Assembly (NCBI GenBank): GCA_006937955.1
Contig: SSNP01000039.1
Span: 540,893-604,892 of the forward strand
DNA from: Pachypanchax playfairii
Lineage: Eukaryota > Chordata > Actinopteri > Cyprinodontiformes > Aplocheilidae
Direction of reading: 5' to 3'
DNA: 64,000 nucleotides
The position numbers were made by a program, and so were the translations under genes. Below are positions 1 to 12,800 of the stretch, piece after piece. Within the stretch, counting starts at the first letter, position 1, and each line of letters opens with the position of its first letter. The notes beneath the pieces are model-generated. The model did not search any database, was not told the origin of the DNA, and saw nothing but the letters and a program-made list of their open reading frames with translations.

Positions 1-3000
1 AAAAAAAAAAAAAAAAAAAAAAAAAGCTGTGAAATGTAGAATTTGATATGCTGCAAGGGTCAGCCCCAAGCTCTGAGTAAAAAAAAAAAAAAAGCAGATG
101 AGCCAGAAATTGAGGGGGAAGGAGTGTACAGCGCGTACACACACACAAAAACATCACTAGGTATTCATAGACTATAGATGGACTGTGACCAGCGTTATGA
201 CAGCAACGGCATGGAGAAAGATATTAATGCGTGAAAGATACTGACCCTGCTGCGCATGTGGCTGGATCCCCAAGAGCTAAATGTTAAGGCTGCTGGCAGT
301 CCGATAGGTGTGATTTGTGTGGGAGCCATTAAATGAAGGAAAGCAAAGGAAACAAAGAGGGATGAGGCAGAGAAGGAAGGGAGCGGGGGGGCGCAAGGGG
401 AGGTTTCAGAGCAGAGCGATAATTTACAGGTGTTGTAAAAGCAGATCCGGTGAGGACGGGGTTTGAAACATTTCTACTGACATTTTTCATCAAAGGACAG
501 CAAAAGACTTTCTCAAGATGTGTCTATTGTATATCAGAGCCAAATGTCGTCAACTGAAGGATTATTTTTAAAATGTGTCTACAATGAAATATTAGAAATG
601 TAAAAACCTGAATGTATTCTATCTGTATGTTCCTACATGAGTGAGTGGGTTTCTGGTTTTTGCCCACAGACTGAAAACATAAACATTAAAGGTATGGCGA
701 AGGATGTTTTTCTTCTAGGAGGATCATCAAGACTATTTGTCCACCTACCTGTCAATCATTCTGGTGAAATATCATGCAAGTTTCTAGGATAGTATAAGAG
801 ACTTTTCTAGTGATGCTCTTATTTTGAAGTCTGCACGGGAGTGACCGGGAAGTTCCTGTTCAGAGTGTTAATAAAGACGCAGCCAATGTCAGACCAGCTG
901 ACCCGCTCTCCATTATGTCAAAGTAATTAATAAGTGGATGGAGACGCTGGGTTACATTCGTTTTCACCTCCTCCACATGCACACTCTCAGGTGTTTGTGT
1001 AGCATGTGACACATGGCAGGCAGGGTCACGTGTGCATGTAAGCAGGACCAGTGGACCGGGAGTGATGGGGTGAAGAGGATGAGGATGTGGGAACAATGAC
1101 TGAACAAGGACCTCTCCCTTTATCTCCCTCTTTATCTCTAAACAGAGCGTGCATGCAGATAACTGAGTGTTGCGCATTTTTCAAAAAAATTATGAGGGCG
1201 GTTCTTTCCTGAAATTCAGTAAAATCCTCCGAAATACCTTTAAGTTAGTTGTGGTTGTAAATTGGCCCTAAGTCACCCAGCGTCTGCTGAAGACAGGCAT
1301 CAGCTCCCCGTGAGCCTGAACAGGATCAAGCAGGTGTTTTAGAAAATGGGAGGACAGATTTTGCAGGCTGATTCCTTACACGCCTCCTCCGGGTCCTTCA
1401 TGTTGGTAAAAGTTGCAGGTTTTTACGAACATGTCCCACCTTCCAAGCCCTGTCCTCTCACAGTGTAGTTTACAGATCATGACACAGCAGGGCAGCTAGA
1501 TAATCACCATTAAGATGAAGAGGGGCTGTGAAGATGCCAGACAACAATACCCCCCACCCCCCCCTACCCCTTCTCCTTATCCCTCTACAACTAGTTTCCC
1601 TCACTGTCTCTTTCTCACAGAGGGCACCTGGTAGTGCATCTCTTTATTAATGCCTGGAGCCGGGGTGGGGGACGCACAACTTCTCAATCCCCCACACAAC
1701 CACTTATCTATGGTGAAAAGCATGACTACACACAGTGGGCAACCTCTGACAGTGGGGCCAAAAGAGAAAAAGGAGCTCAGTGTGTTGAAAGCAAATCATG
1801 TCACATAATGAAGCTACCTAGAGATGCCATCAGCCTGCAAGGTTAATGGAACACCTGTACGCACACTGTGAGAGACACAACTGAGCACGATCTGTGTGTG
1901 TGTGCAACTCACTGCAGAAGTCTGTGTTTTTTTGCACACTCATGTGGCTGGTGCATGTGACTGTGCATGTCTGCATTATTCACTGAATGTGCTGTGAGCC
2001 TTGAAAAATGCTGCAGCTCAAAAGAAAATGGGGAAAAAAAGAGAAGCCACTGCTCATATCTGTCAGGATCACACAGGAGGAGGAAAATAAAGAGGGGGGT
2101 AAACACTGTACGCCTTGAAGGTGAGCCAGATCAACAAGAGAAAGTGGAAAAAATGAAAAGATTTAGGTGAACTTGTCACGAGACAAAAAAAATATTTAAC
2201 TTTCAGTGTAAAGGATCCACTGAATTTCGCTGACATCGGTGGCAAATTGGTGGCATATTTTTGTAATTCTCATCTTTATCTCCAAACAAATACTCAAATC
2301 TGATCAAACAAGCCATTATGTTGACAACTTTCAATTCCATTCAATGTCAGAAGCGTCTGCCAGCAACCTTTGAGGAGGAGAAGGCGGGCGGCTAAATTAT
2401 GCAAATGCCTGTCAGTTTAACGAATCAGAGGCAGAGAATTAGCAGGCTGTTAGTCTCTCTTAGACCCGCAAATGCTGCTAATACAGATGAAGGGCTGGAG
2501 CTTGATTTCATTATAGCTACTCTGAAAAAGAGAGGAAGCAGGGACGAGAAAAAAAAAAATGAGGGGAACGGGGGATGGAGACAAATGTGTGTGAAAACAC
2601 GGGCCTCCATTCAGAGCTCTATCAACTCCAAATATCAAATTAGCCAAATGAATGGTACAAGATAAAGGACAGCACGAGGAGGGGAGTGAGCACGACGGAC
2701 GGGCAAATGAAAGGAGCTGAGGGAGGAAAGGGAGGGCTGCTGGGGTGCGTTGAGAATGGGAGGGATCGGAGAGTATTTCAATAATCGATAGAGCGTGACG
2801 TGAAGAGAGTGAGACACGGAGAAGGAGAGAGAAAGAGAGGCAGGATATCACAGTTCATTAGTCATAGCTGGTGACAACTAGAGACTGTAGCAAGAAGATT
2901 GTCACTGGGTCTTAATCAGATGAGAAACGATGGGACGCCAGTCATTAATTCCAACAGCATTATACCGTCTATTGTCTGCCTCTAAAGGGGCTTATCGCAA

Positions 3001-4239
3001 TCTCTCTACCTCCGACGGCTGCTGCTCCTCCTGCTTCTCCGCCAGCAAACAAGCTGCCAGTGAACTCACCAGGGAAACTCTAAAGAGCTGGGGAGAAACT
3101 AAACTCTCCTTTTTACAAAGTCTCGCTCTCTCAGCCTTTTTTTTTTTTTATTCTTCTCATGCTCTCTTACACAAGCACACACACACATATATGCAGGGGA
3201 GATAAAAAACATGTAATGCTACAGTAGCCCTTGGAAGCATCTCCGAGGCACAAACCAGGAACTCAATTCATCCCTTTTTAAGCAACTCATTTAAAAAAAA
3301 GAGGCGAGGAGAGTTAAAGCACTTCCTCAAATCATACCATTACATGATATTACACATTCAGTCACAAGATAAACCCTAATGGCCACTCATTTCATTTCGC
3401 TGCTCAGACGTTGAGTGTATACAGCACCGCTTCACACATATGGTGGAAAAGCAAACAGAAAGGTAGCCAAGTGTCATTTTGTTTTTAGTTTTTTGGATTT
3501 TTTACTCTCCTGCTTACACACAAACCAATAAAAACTGCAACGTCCTCCTTAAAAAGGCACATCTCCTCCATGTTGTTCCTCTCCCCGAGTCTGTTCCTGT
3601 CAGAACCGCGGCCCAAACCCCTCAGTCAGCCGGCTCAGCTGGGAGCAGCCTCTCCAGCTCAGACTGCGTGGCTGGAAATGTGTTTACTATATTCTGTAGC
3701 TGCGACGCTGCACAGCACAGCTTCGTTCACCATGACCAAACTAAACCTACAGGCCTCACGCTGAGATGTGAGCAGAGTTTCTGTTGCTATGTTTGTACTG
3801 TACTGGGAAAAAAGGATAACTTTACACACAACACCAAAAAAAGGCCACATGACACTGAATGCTAAACCTTATCCTTATTTCACCCTCCTGTTGGAACTCT
3901 TTTTCCAGGCGACGGGGGTTTTATTTACAATTTACAGGTTTTTTTTTTTATATCTTCAAGAACCAATTGATTAGTTCTTCTAACTGATCATTATCCGCTG
4001 GACAAATGACTAATCTACTCTATAAAGGTCATGAAATTAGCATAGAAGGAAAATTAATTTATTTAAAATGCTAACAGTCGATGTGAGTTTTGACTCTTTT
4101 GTTCCATCAATTGTCTGATTTGTTTGAAAGCATCCATGATACGGGCCGTCCTCATTACTTGGGCAGGTAAAAAGTCTGTGTGTCATTTCAATTTGCAGCA
4201 TGTTTGTCTGAAAAATCCGAACATGAATACAAAGGCTTT
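1..4239. other. Single-copy / low-complexity DNA, no gene recognised
   Basis: The window opens with a run of 25 A. Further on are a C-rich run near 1551-1570, a purine-rich tract near 2510-2830 and a short CA/TA microsatellite near 3167-3190. An octamer (ATGCAAAT, a POU-factor type site) lies at 2399-2406 inside a more complex stretch (2340-2560). All open frames are short, have no family resemblance that I recognise and lack convincing splice contexts. Confidence 0.6.
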
Positions 4240-4821
4240 TTAAAGAGGCCATTTCATACACATTTCATGACTTTGTAGTTATTTCTTAAGTATTAAACAG
4301 TAATATGAAACATTTTATATAAAAAAAAACATCAGGAAACACTGATTAACAGACCTTTCAATCTGTCTGCATTAAAATTCGGGTGGTTCCGGCTCCTTCC
4401 GTCAGGCTGCTTCGTCAGCAGCTCGTTCATATTCATTGTTCGAATTTGCTGGACTCTGATTGGCTAACAAACTAGCCTATGAGAGCAAAGAATACTGTTT
4501 CCTGCCACGCTGCACATGGCAACAGCAGACGTCGTGTCTTCCTGTTTGCTACGTCTTATGCTACAGCTTTTAGCCAGCAGCATGCTAGGCGTGGTTTTAA
4601 CTGTGAAAACTGCCGAATACTAACGAACAAAGGAGTTGTGATGAAACAGATACAGGCTGTTCGAACACGGGTTTTATCGCCACCTGCGTAGTTTGAGAGG
4701 TAAAAACTGAAAGAGAAGTTGTTGACCTGTTTTCACCCACTATGAAGGTAAGAACACCTGTGGAGCTAAAATATTCAACAGAAACCTCAGAAAACCGTTT
4801 TAAATGGAAGGGCCTCTTTAA
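4240..4821 (+). mobile_element. TTAA-flanked MITE, family A copy 1 (piggyBac-like)
   Basis: This non-autonomous DNA element is bounded by TTAA on both sides (4240-4243 and 4818-4821). The body starts AGAGGCCATTTCAT, and the reverse complement of its end reads AGAGGCCCTTCCAT, so short imperfect terminal inverted repeats are visible. The same roughly 570-bp unit recurs at 28.36-28.83 kb (inverted) and 38.6-39.14 kb, and as a diverged relative at 46.3-46.9 kb. A TTAA duplication is the hallmark of piggyBac-type transposition, so I infer mobilisation by a piggyBac-like transposase. No transposase is encoded. The short open frame at 4479-4691 is part of the repeat and is not a host gene. Confidence 0.75.
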
Positions 4822-5138
4822 AGTCGAAGAGACATTGTGTGCTTCTTGCACTGACAAAATATGTTTTTCTGACACTTAGCTGGAATTTTACAAATGGCTA
4901 AATCCAGAGTTTGGTAGTGTGGGATCAGATGGGGAATTTTGTGATAAGGGAAAACTTTTAGGAATAAAATAGCAGGCAGATGATTTCGAAATGCTCACGT
5001 TTTAAAACACTGAACATCCTCTTTACAGCTGGTGAAAAAAAAATAATGATGTGTACTTGTGGCTCCCAGTGGAACGAAGACAAGATTTATATTAAAGACA
5101 TTTGATGAATTCTAAAAAAGTTAAAGTATTGAAATGAA
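4822..5138. other. No feature seen
   Basis: AT-rich sequence between two mobile-element remnants; no open frame or repeat structure that I can support. Confidence 0.5.
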
Positions 5139-5204
5139 CAGTCAAAAGTTTGGACACATGTTCTAAATCAACAGAAGGAGAGAATGTCTCCAAACATTTG
5201 ACTG
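5139..5204. mobile_element. 66-bp hairpin made of two Tc1-type transposon ends
   Basis: The left arm begins CAGTCAAAAGTTTGGACAC, and the right arm read from the other strand begins CAGTCAAATGTTTGGAGAC. The arms face each other with almost nothing between them. CAGTnnAAAGTTTGGACAC is a recurrent terminal-repeat form of vertebrate Tc1 elements. This therefore looks like the fused ends of a deleted Tc1 copy, or a minimal palindromic MITE. Confidence 0.55.
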
Positions 5205-7450
5205 GTTGTAATAAAATATCCCACCTGCAGTCACTGAGTCGGGACGCTCAACGTCTAAAAACCTAGAAGCAGCGTAACATTTAACAACAACTACAAAGAT
5301 AAAGTTCTGTAAAATGATCTTAAAAAAGAAACCAATTACTGGTTGAACTTCACAGGTTCAAGACTTCAGGCAGTCACTGCCTCCAAAGTCTTGACTAAGT
5401 ATTAGAATATTTTATTTATGATGCTAAATTGTCAAACTACATTTTAAGCAGCCCTGAAAATATATTTTTTTAATCTTCATATTTTGTGGGGCTTTAATTG
5501 CTAAAATGATTCCAATGATTCAAAGCTGCTTAACCACAATCAGCAGAGTGTTTGCAGTAGTGATTAAACTCATCTGTTGACAACATGTGTTTGCATTAGC
5601 GTGCGTCTCCTTGGACATGCTTCTGTCCTTTGGTGATCAGAAGGATACAGTTGTATTCTGTGAATACATGTGTGCTTTACTGTCCGATTGTGTGAAAGTG
5701 AGAGAGATGGTCTGAGACGGTGTGAATTTATGTGACAAAACAATTTTGTGCTCGACTGTGTGCAAACGACCTCGCGTGTTCTACAAAACCCTTCAGAAAA
5801 GGCGGATTCGTGCGTACGTAAATTTGTGCTGCTACAGCATGTGTGAAACGACGCCGAGATGGTGTGACTGCTTGTGAGAAAGCGGCCGTGTGCGAGAACG
5901 CAGAGGGCAGTTTGTCAATGAGAGGGACTGACAGAAAGCTTCTGCATCACTTATTTGTCAGTAGTACTGGTGTTTCACTGAGTTGAAAATACCACAGGAG
6001 GGAGCAGAGTACCTGATGGCACACTTTTCCTCTCTGCACTCTAACTGACCTCCCATCACAACACACACAACAAGTCTCACAGATATACGCCTCAAACAAA
6101 ACAAGCATGGATGCAAAATGTATTACAATGTTGCATTTCCATGCACAATGAGAGAAAACCGCAATTTCTGAACTTACCTACCGTCTGTGTTGTATCTAAA
6201 GCAGCTACTGTGTCCAAGTCACTAAAGGAGGTCTGATCTGGTTGGATTCACAGTCTGCACTGATGTTCAACAAACCAGAACAAATCAGCGCAGCTGTGGA
6301 CCCCTGCTCGCACACACTGGAGTGTGTTGATGCTCCTTTGTGTGGTCTTCCATAAGTTTGCGTATTTGTTCAGCCTTCATCCATGTGTGAAAGTAATCCA
6401 GATACTGGTACATAACTTTAGACTGTGGAGTTCTTCTCTCGTTCTTTAAAATTCTTTATTTTTCTCACATTCTTTCTCCCTTCTTTATCAATTGGAATTA
6501 CAGTGAATGTTTACTCCAGTATCTGTGACACACAAGGACTTTAGAGTTCAAGGCTATTTCACAGATATTAGTCCAAAAAATCCTGATAGTTTGGGTTTTT
6601 TTCTACTATGAACAAGGACTTTGAGTTTTTTTAATACACCAAAAAGTAGCTCAATCCTCAGCAAAAAAAAAAAAGGTGGTGATGACTTTGTTATTAAAAA
6701 CGTAGCATGACTGTGAACACTGTTTAGAAATCAACAATTCTTTTTATTTCATTTTGGTGCAAAACTGAAAAGAATGAATGAAAATCTTTTTGCAAACTAA
6801 ATTTCAAGGATATTTTAGAATGAAGCAACAAATTAAAATCTATAACTTCCTAATTGATTTGAACCATTTTTATATTACAAACACAACACAAATGATTTTT
6901 CAGCATCATTGCGTTTAAAAATGACAAACAAATCCAGCGTTTGAAGCCTACAATGTAATCAAGCAAAGCTGTAATTATTTCATTAAAATTCCTTTTTCTT
7001 TGCTTATTTTTAATCCTTTGCTAACTGAATACTAATAGTTGCCATGGTTCAAGCAGAATGTGTGTCCCATCTTGCAGAATACGATGCACCGAGCAGGAGA
7101 CAGATCTCGTTTGCAAGCCGGCCATTCACGCAGACAAAGCGTGTCAGTGAAACCACATCATCGGAAATCATGCAGAATAAGGACCGCCATTTTTCTGTTG
7201 GAATAAACATGGACCTTTAGAGAAAAACCAAACCCTTGATGACAGGATTTGTCTCATGAAAATGACAATATACACCTCTGCATCAATTCCCCACTTAGGC
7301 ATATGCAGTCCCTCTAACAACAGGTATCAATGCAAAGACCAACATGAGTGGCAGCGACAGCTTTAACCACATTTCAAAGTTTAAATGGTAAATGACTGTT
7401 AAAACTGAACTTAACTATAGGAAACATAAAAAATGGATCTTAGTAAAAGC
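5205..7450. other. No gene recognised; GTGTG-rich tract
   Basis: Between about 5560 and 5930 the sequence is enriched in irregular GTGTGN words and is locally richer in CpG than its surroundings, but there is no regular repeat unit. The remainder is AT-rich single-copy DNA without supported coding potential. Confidence 0.5.
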
Positions 7451-7798
7451 TAGGGATGAAATGATACCACTTTTTTTCAAACCGACACATACCAATACTT
7501 GGATCTGATGCAGATACTTTAACCTCACAAGAAAATGCAACGAATTGGAAGACAAGTTTTATTTTCTTCGCTACTTGTTCCAACAAATGAGGGTGAACTC
7601 GATAAAAAAAATAAAATATTAATAAAAATGCCCACAAAACTAAAATTTCAAGTGAAAAATACAAATTTTCTGTGAAATCATTGCAAAGTTTCTACATATT
7701 AGGTATCGGTTCATGGTATTGGTTAACTAACTGATACTTATACGAGTACATTAGAATGGTATCGGCCCAGATAACCGTTACCAGTATCGGTGCATTTC
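7451..7798. mobile_element. Possible hAT-like non-autonomous element with GTATCGG motifs
   Basis: The block begins TAGGGATG and ends GCATTTCTT, with repeated GGTATCGG and GATAC words near both sides (for example ACCAGTATCGGTGCA near the right end). Fish genomes carry abundant hAT-type repeats with GGTATCGGTGCATCCCT-like ends, which this resembles. The terminal repeats are imperfect and no 8-bp target duplication is preserved, so the family call is tentative. Confidence 0.4.
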
Positions 7799-7892
7799 TT
7801 GGTACGTTCTAGCTGAGTGTGGCGTTATCATTTTGTGTTGTGTTCTGTTTTACCCTTCGCTGACATGTTTCGGCGAGATCCTTCCGCCTTCG

Positions 7893-8127
7893 TCAGAGCT
7901 GTTGTTGTGATAGACGTCGCTTCCGTATATATGCGGACAGCAGGGGACAATGTCGCCCTCTGCTGCCCGCTTCTTCCCTGGTGATGATGCAGTCCCAACT
8001 GTGGTCTAATAGGTAGACTCCATCATCCCGGTTCATGGTGTTATATCCGCGTCTTCTTATCTCTATCGGTTCTTTTATCCATCTTTTATATTTTTGTTGT
8101 TCTGTGTTGATGATCCTTGTGTTGTCC
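7893..8127 (-). pseudogene. Penelope-like retroelement ORF, C-terminal end (remnant, minus strand)
   Basis: Read on the minus strand, a frame running from about 8127 to a TGA at 7893-7895 encodes a C-terminus including IKEPIEIRRR followed by MNRDDGVYLLDHSWDCII. A K-E-(A/P)-I-x-I-R-(K/R) segment followed by NRD-x-G and a tryptophan-containing tail is typical of the end of Penelope-like retroelement ORFs, just after the GIY-YIG endonuclease core. Upstream, a TAG replaces the expected Trp codon in the D-W-D motif, so the frame is broken there. Only about 75 codons of an ORF that normally exceeds 600 remain, consistent with 5' truncation. A second fragment lies head-to-head at 8328-8420. Confidence 0.7.
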
Positions 8128-8327
8128 TAGTCCATCAACACACCAATGAAACCATATATGACAATAAAACAAAAACTGGTGCACCCAAAGGACAAAATAC
8201 CATCAGACAAAAAGTTATGAAATTCCTTGCAAACTTTGCAACAAAACAACTCAACACACGAAAAACAGAACATCAGAAGGAATGTAAGAAAGAAACAAAA
8301 CGAAGACTACAATAAACTACAATAAAA
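8128..8327. other. Spacer between the two Penelope-like fragments
   Basis: A-rich on the plus strand, with many CAAAACA-type words. It separates two retroelement fragments of opposite orientation. No coding similarity recognised. Confidence 0.4.
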
Positions 8328-8420
8328 AAATCAGCCGTAATGGACCACTGTACAAGAGAAAACCATATTATGGACTGGGACAACACAAGGATCATTAACA
8401 CAGAACATCAAAAATGGTGG
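8328..8420 (+). pseudogene. Penelope-like retroelement GIY-YIG region fragment (plus strand)
   Basis: The plus-strand frame reads KSAVMDHCTRENHIMDWDN and continues TRIINTEHQKWW. The S-A-(V/L)-x-D-H ... N-H-x-x-D-W-(D/E) pattern is characteristic of the GIY-YIG endonuclease region of Penelope-like elements. About 35 bp (8371-8407) is an inverted copy of 8098-8135, where the minus-strand remnant has the same DWDNTRIINTE segment with a TAG in place of Trp. The fragment ends soon after this overlap. Two abutting fragments in opposite orientation fit the complex inverted or tandem insertions these elements are known to make. Confidence 0.65.
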
Positions 8421-9295
8421 GCAATATTAATCAACATTAGCTGATGTCCAACTAGCTATAGGTTCTCCAGTGGAGTCATGTCCTTGATAAGTGATTCTAA
8501 TCTGAAAGGATCACTACAGCAATCATATATTCAAGTACAACATAAGCAATAATAGAATCAGCATTTTGAACAGTGGCACAGAATGAATGAAGTAAACAGA
8601 CTTGTTTGTTCAACAAATCCATCTGCATCAGCAGCTTCGAAATTGGTTTTATCTCTCAAAATTACTAATGTGCATTTGAATGAGAGGGCCCCGCAATCAG
8701 GAATGTGTGTTAAAATTATTAATATATGCATCGAACAAACTGCCATCAAAAGCAGGAGAGAGAGATTGAATTGGCAATGTTTTCCTCAAGAGCAGAAATG
8801 CAATTATCAAAGCTTGTTATGACAACAGAAATAAATAAGGAAACAGAAAGGGAGTGGGGGTTGAAGAGATGAATAATTTCCTTTCGGCTTTAAGGTATCA
8901 AATTCACTGGACTTCACTTAATACCTCTATTTCCACAGAGAGCTCCATTCTGTTGAGATACGACTCTTGGCCGCAACTGAAAAGGTCATCGTCAGTGCCA
9001 CGGAGGAGTCTAATTACCATGTATTAAAGGGCTTGACCCCTCTTCATTTGCATCCACCTCCGTTCCTCCTGTCCCATTCTTTTCTCTGAAGATGATATGA
9101 GCAATGATTACGTTTGGAGCTGTACATGCTGATATTCTATGAACATTTTTCTGAGCTCAGGAGGGAAAATGTTTCTTTACTGTAAAGATATGCTACATTT
9201 GAGGCAATGAGAAGATTTTTATGGTACTATGTTAGATGTATGCACTAGAGAGAAAGTTCTCATTGTTTTGATTTTGTCTCTTTTGTATATTATGT
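8421..9295. other. Single-copy DNA, no gene recognised
   Basis: Mixed-composition sequence with no repeat signature. The segment 8870-9090 has a complex, less AT-rich composition that could be conserved regulatory DNA, but this cannot be judged from one genome. Confidence 0.45.
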
Positions 9296-9890
9296 TTCAG
9301 CCATTCGTCTGTAGATTTGCTTCTTTGATGTTCGGTCTAAGCTTTAACTGTCAAACAGAACAGACGTTTTACTCCAGAACATTTTGGACAGAAGAAGTCA
9401 TAGTCAACTCAGTGACTGCAAGGAGTCCAGGTCGTGTAGCTGGAAAACAAACCCAAACCATCAGCCTTCCACCCCCGTGCTGACAGCTGTTACAGGATGC
9501 TGTGCTGATGATGATTTCAGTTTTCACCAAATGCACTGGAGTGCATTATGGGTAAACATCTCTCTGCTTTACCTGTCCAATAAACAATGTTTTTGGAGTT
9601 CTGTGATTCATTCAGATGCATGTTTTATGTTTTTTTCTGCTAGAGTAGAGAAGTTTTCTCCTGACAGTTCATTCCAACTTGTTCAGTCTTTCTCTAATTG
9701 TCATAAACTTTAACATTCAGGAGGCTAACTGAGGCCTGCAGAGTCTGAAATATGACTTTTTGATTTTAGCTCATTTCTCTGAGTATTGCATGGTTGGGAT
9801 GAATTTGCTGGCATGTCGACTTCTGGTTTTTCACTTGTGAATAATTTTTCTATCTGTAGAAGGATGGACTCCAATCTGTGCGCTTTTGAC
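9296..9890 (-). pseudogene. Decayed Tc1-like transposase (minus strand)
   Basis: On the minus strand, about 9400-9484 reads QHGGGRLMVWVCFPATRPG then LLAVTELTM. This is the Gly-rich box of a Tc1-family DDE transposase. Nucleotide similarity to a widespread fish Tc1 lineage extends over the whole interval (helix-turn-helix linker to catalytic core), but the frame is broken by stops and small indels and neither terminal repeat is recognisable. A second copy of the same lineage lies at 34.9-35.8 kb, also antisense. The family normally encodes about 340 residues; here only internal parts survive. Confidence 0.75.
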
Positions 9891-12800
9891 TGAAGTTAGA
9901 TTTTAACAATTTTAGAACTTGATAAAGAGCTAATTAATTTTGGAATTTTGGAATTGAAAGAGAGCAGTGCTTCCTATCCTTCCTATTATGTAGACATAAT
10001 TAGTAGATTTTAGCCTCTAAAAGTTGAGTATTTTTCAGAATATAATGTGCATAGTGCAGTCAATGTTTTGAGTACTTAGAAAACTTGTCACTGCCTCAGC
10101 ATCCTCATGTTGTTGGTTCATATGCCAAGTTCCTTCTTGTCAATAAAAAAAAAAAAAAATGCTTGTCTTGATTTTGAGCTTACATGAAGAGCGGTCTGGA
10201 CATTTTTCCAGGAACAGATTAAATGTCATTATTTAACAATGTCAATTATTGCAGAAATGAGTCAAGGACCAGTCTGAAACATTGCCACTTAAGTGTTGGA
10301 AGAACATGTTCCTAAATTTAAAATCATTTCCACACCGAGTCAGCACTGTGGGAACTAAAGCTGTCAGTCAAAATAATGAACACACTCACAACAGCTTTGC
10401 TAACTTGTCACTGAACTGTAATGGATACCTTATAAATTATGCTGTAAATAAGCACCCCAGTCCTGTGCCATACAAGCAGATGTAAAAATGGGTGATGGCT
10501 ATCGACAGAAAGTTGTTTATAGATCACTTTGGGGTAATTGAGCTGATAAATCAATTCTACATATGATTGATCTGTTTGCTCTTATCAGGCAAAGTGACCG
10601 CACCTAACAAAGATTACTGCCAAAGTGAAGTAGAGCCATCAGCTACTAAAACCACAACTGTTGATTAAATTCATTAGGTTCAAACTGCTGAGACGGGCAG
10701 ATTCATGGTGAAGGGTGGAGCCATGTGCTGGGGGGGTGGTTGTCGAAGCAGAGCTGGAAGGGGGGGTTGCTAGTCAAATAAAGTGTAGATTTGCACAGGA
10801 CACCAGATAGCCCAGAGCCATCTTCAGGCAGTAATGAGGAAATTCAATCAGCAGCAGAGGCCGTGAAAGGACTGCATGACTGCTCCACTTGCCTGATATG
10901 ATGGAGGAACCTTCCAGTGGCACTCTTTTCCTATTATTGCAAATTAAAAAATGAAAATAAAAAAAGGTTCACTGTATTCAGACAGCAACAGCAGAGTGGA
11001 GGACTTGAGTAAATATGACTGTGAAAGTATCGATTTGTGCACAAACAAACAACTCTTTGGAGGCCACTTGAGCCACTCAGTGTCTCTGATATTTCTGGGA
11101 AAGCTTTGAGCAAAACTCTGAGACTGGCAATGACACCAAACAGTAGAGTTCCATTTAAAAAACACTCAAAACTTAAATAAACTCACCTTTTATCGGGATG
11201 TTTATTCTAAAATTGTTTTTGTTTTTTTCAACAAGCACACAAGACCTGTTCATGCTTACAGATGACTGCAGAAAACAAGGTGAGCATTTTGAACTTGAAC
11301 AATCACAGAGCAGAGGTCTGGATGAAATACTATCAAAGCTGCATTTGAGTGTAAGTAAGAGAGACATCCAAGTCCAAAGCTTGAGCATCCTGGTGTTACA
11401 TTTGATTTGAAGCCATTTTTCTCAGATAGGAAAGCCTGATGTTCAAAGAGTGTTTTTTTCTCTTTAAATCAAAGAACATAATTCTGAGGTAGAGCAAGCC
11501 TAATTGGAAAAATACACAGTGGGTGTTGGGCTACACTCGCAGCTTGGATACCCTCAGGCTACTGAACTTTCTATTCTCTCTTTTTTTAATCCTGGCTTGT
11601 CTTGGACGTTTTTTCTAAATGAAATAGAGATATTATCACGGGAACAATGATTGACGTTTCTTCAAGTTACTGAGTGCTAATCAGTTTTTTTAAACCTACA
11701 GTCTACTTCTTCAATTTAATCTGGAGAAATCCTAAATTTTGCAAACGGAACAGCATCCAGGCAACATCCTGACATTTAAAAGCTGCAAATAACAGCATTT
11801 ACCTGCTCATTATTTTTTTTCACTTTTATACATGTAAGCAAAACAGCAGAAAATGCCACTATTTTTCTTCCTTGTCTGTGGAGGTGCAAAAGGATTCTTG
11901 TGTTAATTAGTGCAGTTACAGCATATGATTTGAGGTTGTACAGCCATTTTTGTGGCCAAAAAGATGGAAGAAACATTTATTTTATGTACCACATGAAAAG
12001 CTGCCCAATAAAAAGGTAGTTTATGAATATATCCCCGAAGATGAAAGAAATAAAGGCAGGAGATATGGATGGAAATGTTCAAAATGAAGTACAAACACAG
12101 ACTCGTCTCACCCATATACTACAAAGTACACAAGTCATGCACTGGCACAGATACACACAGGATATTTAATTTGCAATCAGACCCAGAGTTGTGAAATTTC
12201 AATTTTTACTTGCACCATTCCTAGTATTTGGCATCAAAGCTTCGCCTGCCATAACAGCCAAATTTTCTATGTTATGTCAAAGATTACTCTGTCAAATATG
12301 CAATCAGCCAGAGCAAACTCAAGTGCTGATGAATCTCTGTGGCTTAGGAAAAGACAATGACTTGTCAGTTTTGCGCTGATTGGTCCTATTGAGGAATATT
12401 CAAAAGGAAACCCTGGAAAAGTCACAACACATCCACTTGAAATGTCAAAAACATTCCTGTATATTTAGTTCAGCAGTGTAACTCGTTGGAAAACCAAGAT
12501 CCTGAAAGAAGTTTTGTAAAGATAGATGTTTCATTCCAGTTTGGATGTGGAAAGAAAAATGAATTTGACAGATTTAGAGGTTGTGAAAATCAAATACCCT
12601 TACTGCTTCATACTGGCTTTTCAATATTATGCCACCCATTTCAACTACTGGAATTTTTTTTTTTTTAATTATTCAGATGCTGTCAAAAATGTGATTTTAG
12701 CAATGCCCGCATCCAAGAAATTGAGAAAACTACAAATTTTGAGACTTTACAATATTTGTAATACAAGAAGACATAAAAACATAAAATAGATGTTCACAGG

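Noticed and set aside
860..1177. 105-codon minus-strand frame near the start
   Set aside because: No recognisable domain; lies in ordinary non-coding sequence with no promoter or splice signals.
4479..4691. Repeated short peptide (HARRGFNC motif) also found at 28487-28702
   Set aside because: Both frames are inside copies of the family A MITE. The similarity reflects shared repeat DNA, and the frame is not kept in the other copies.
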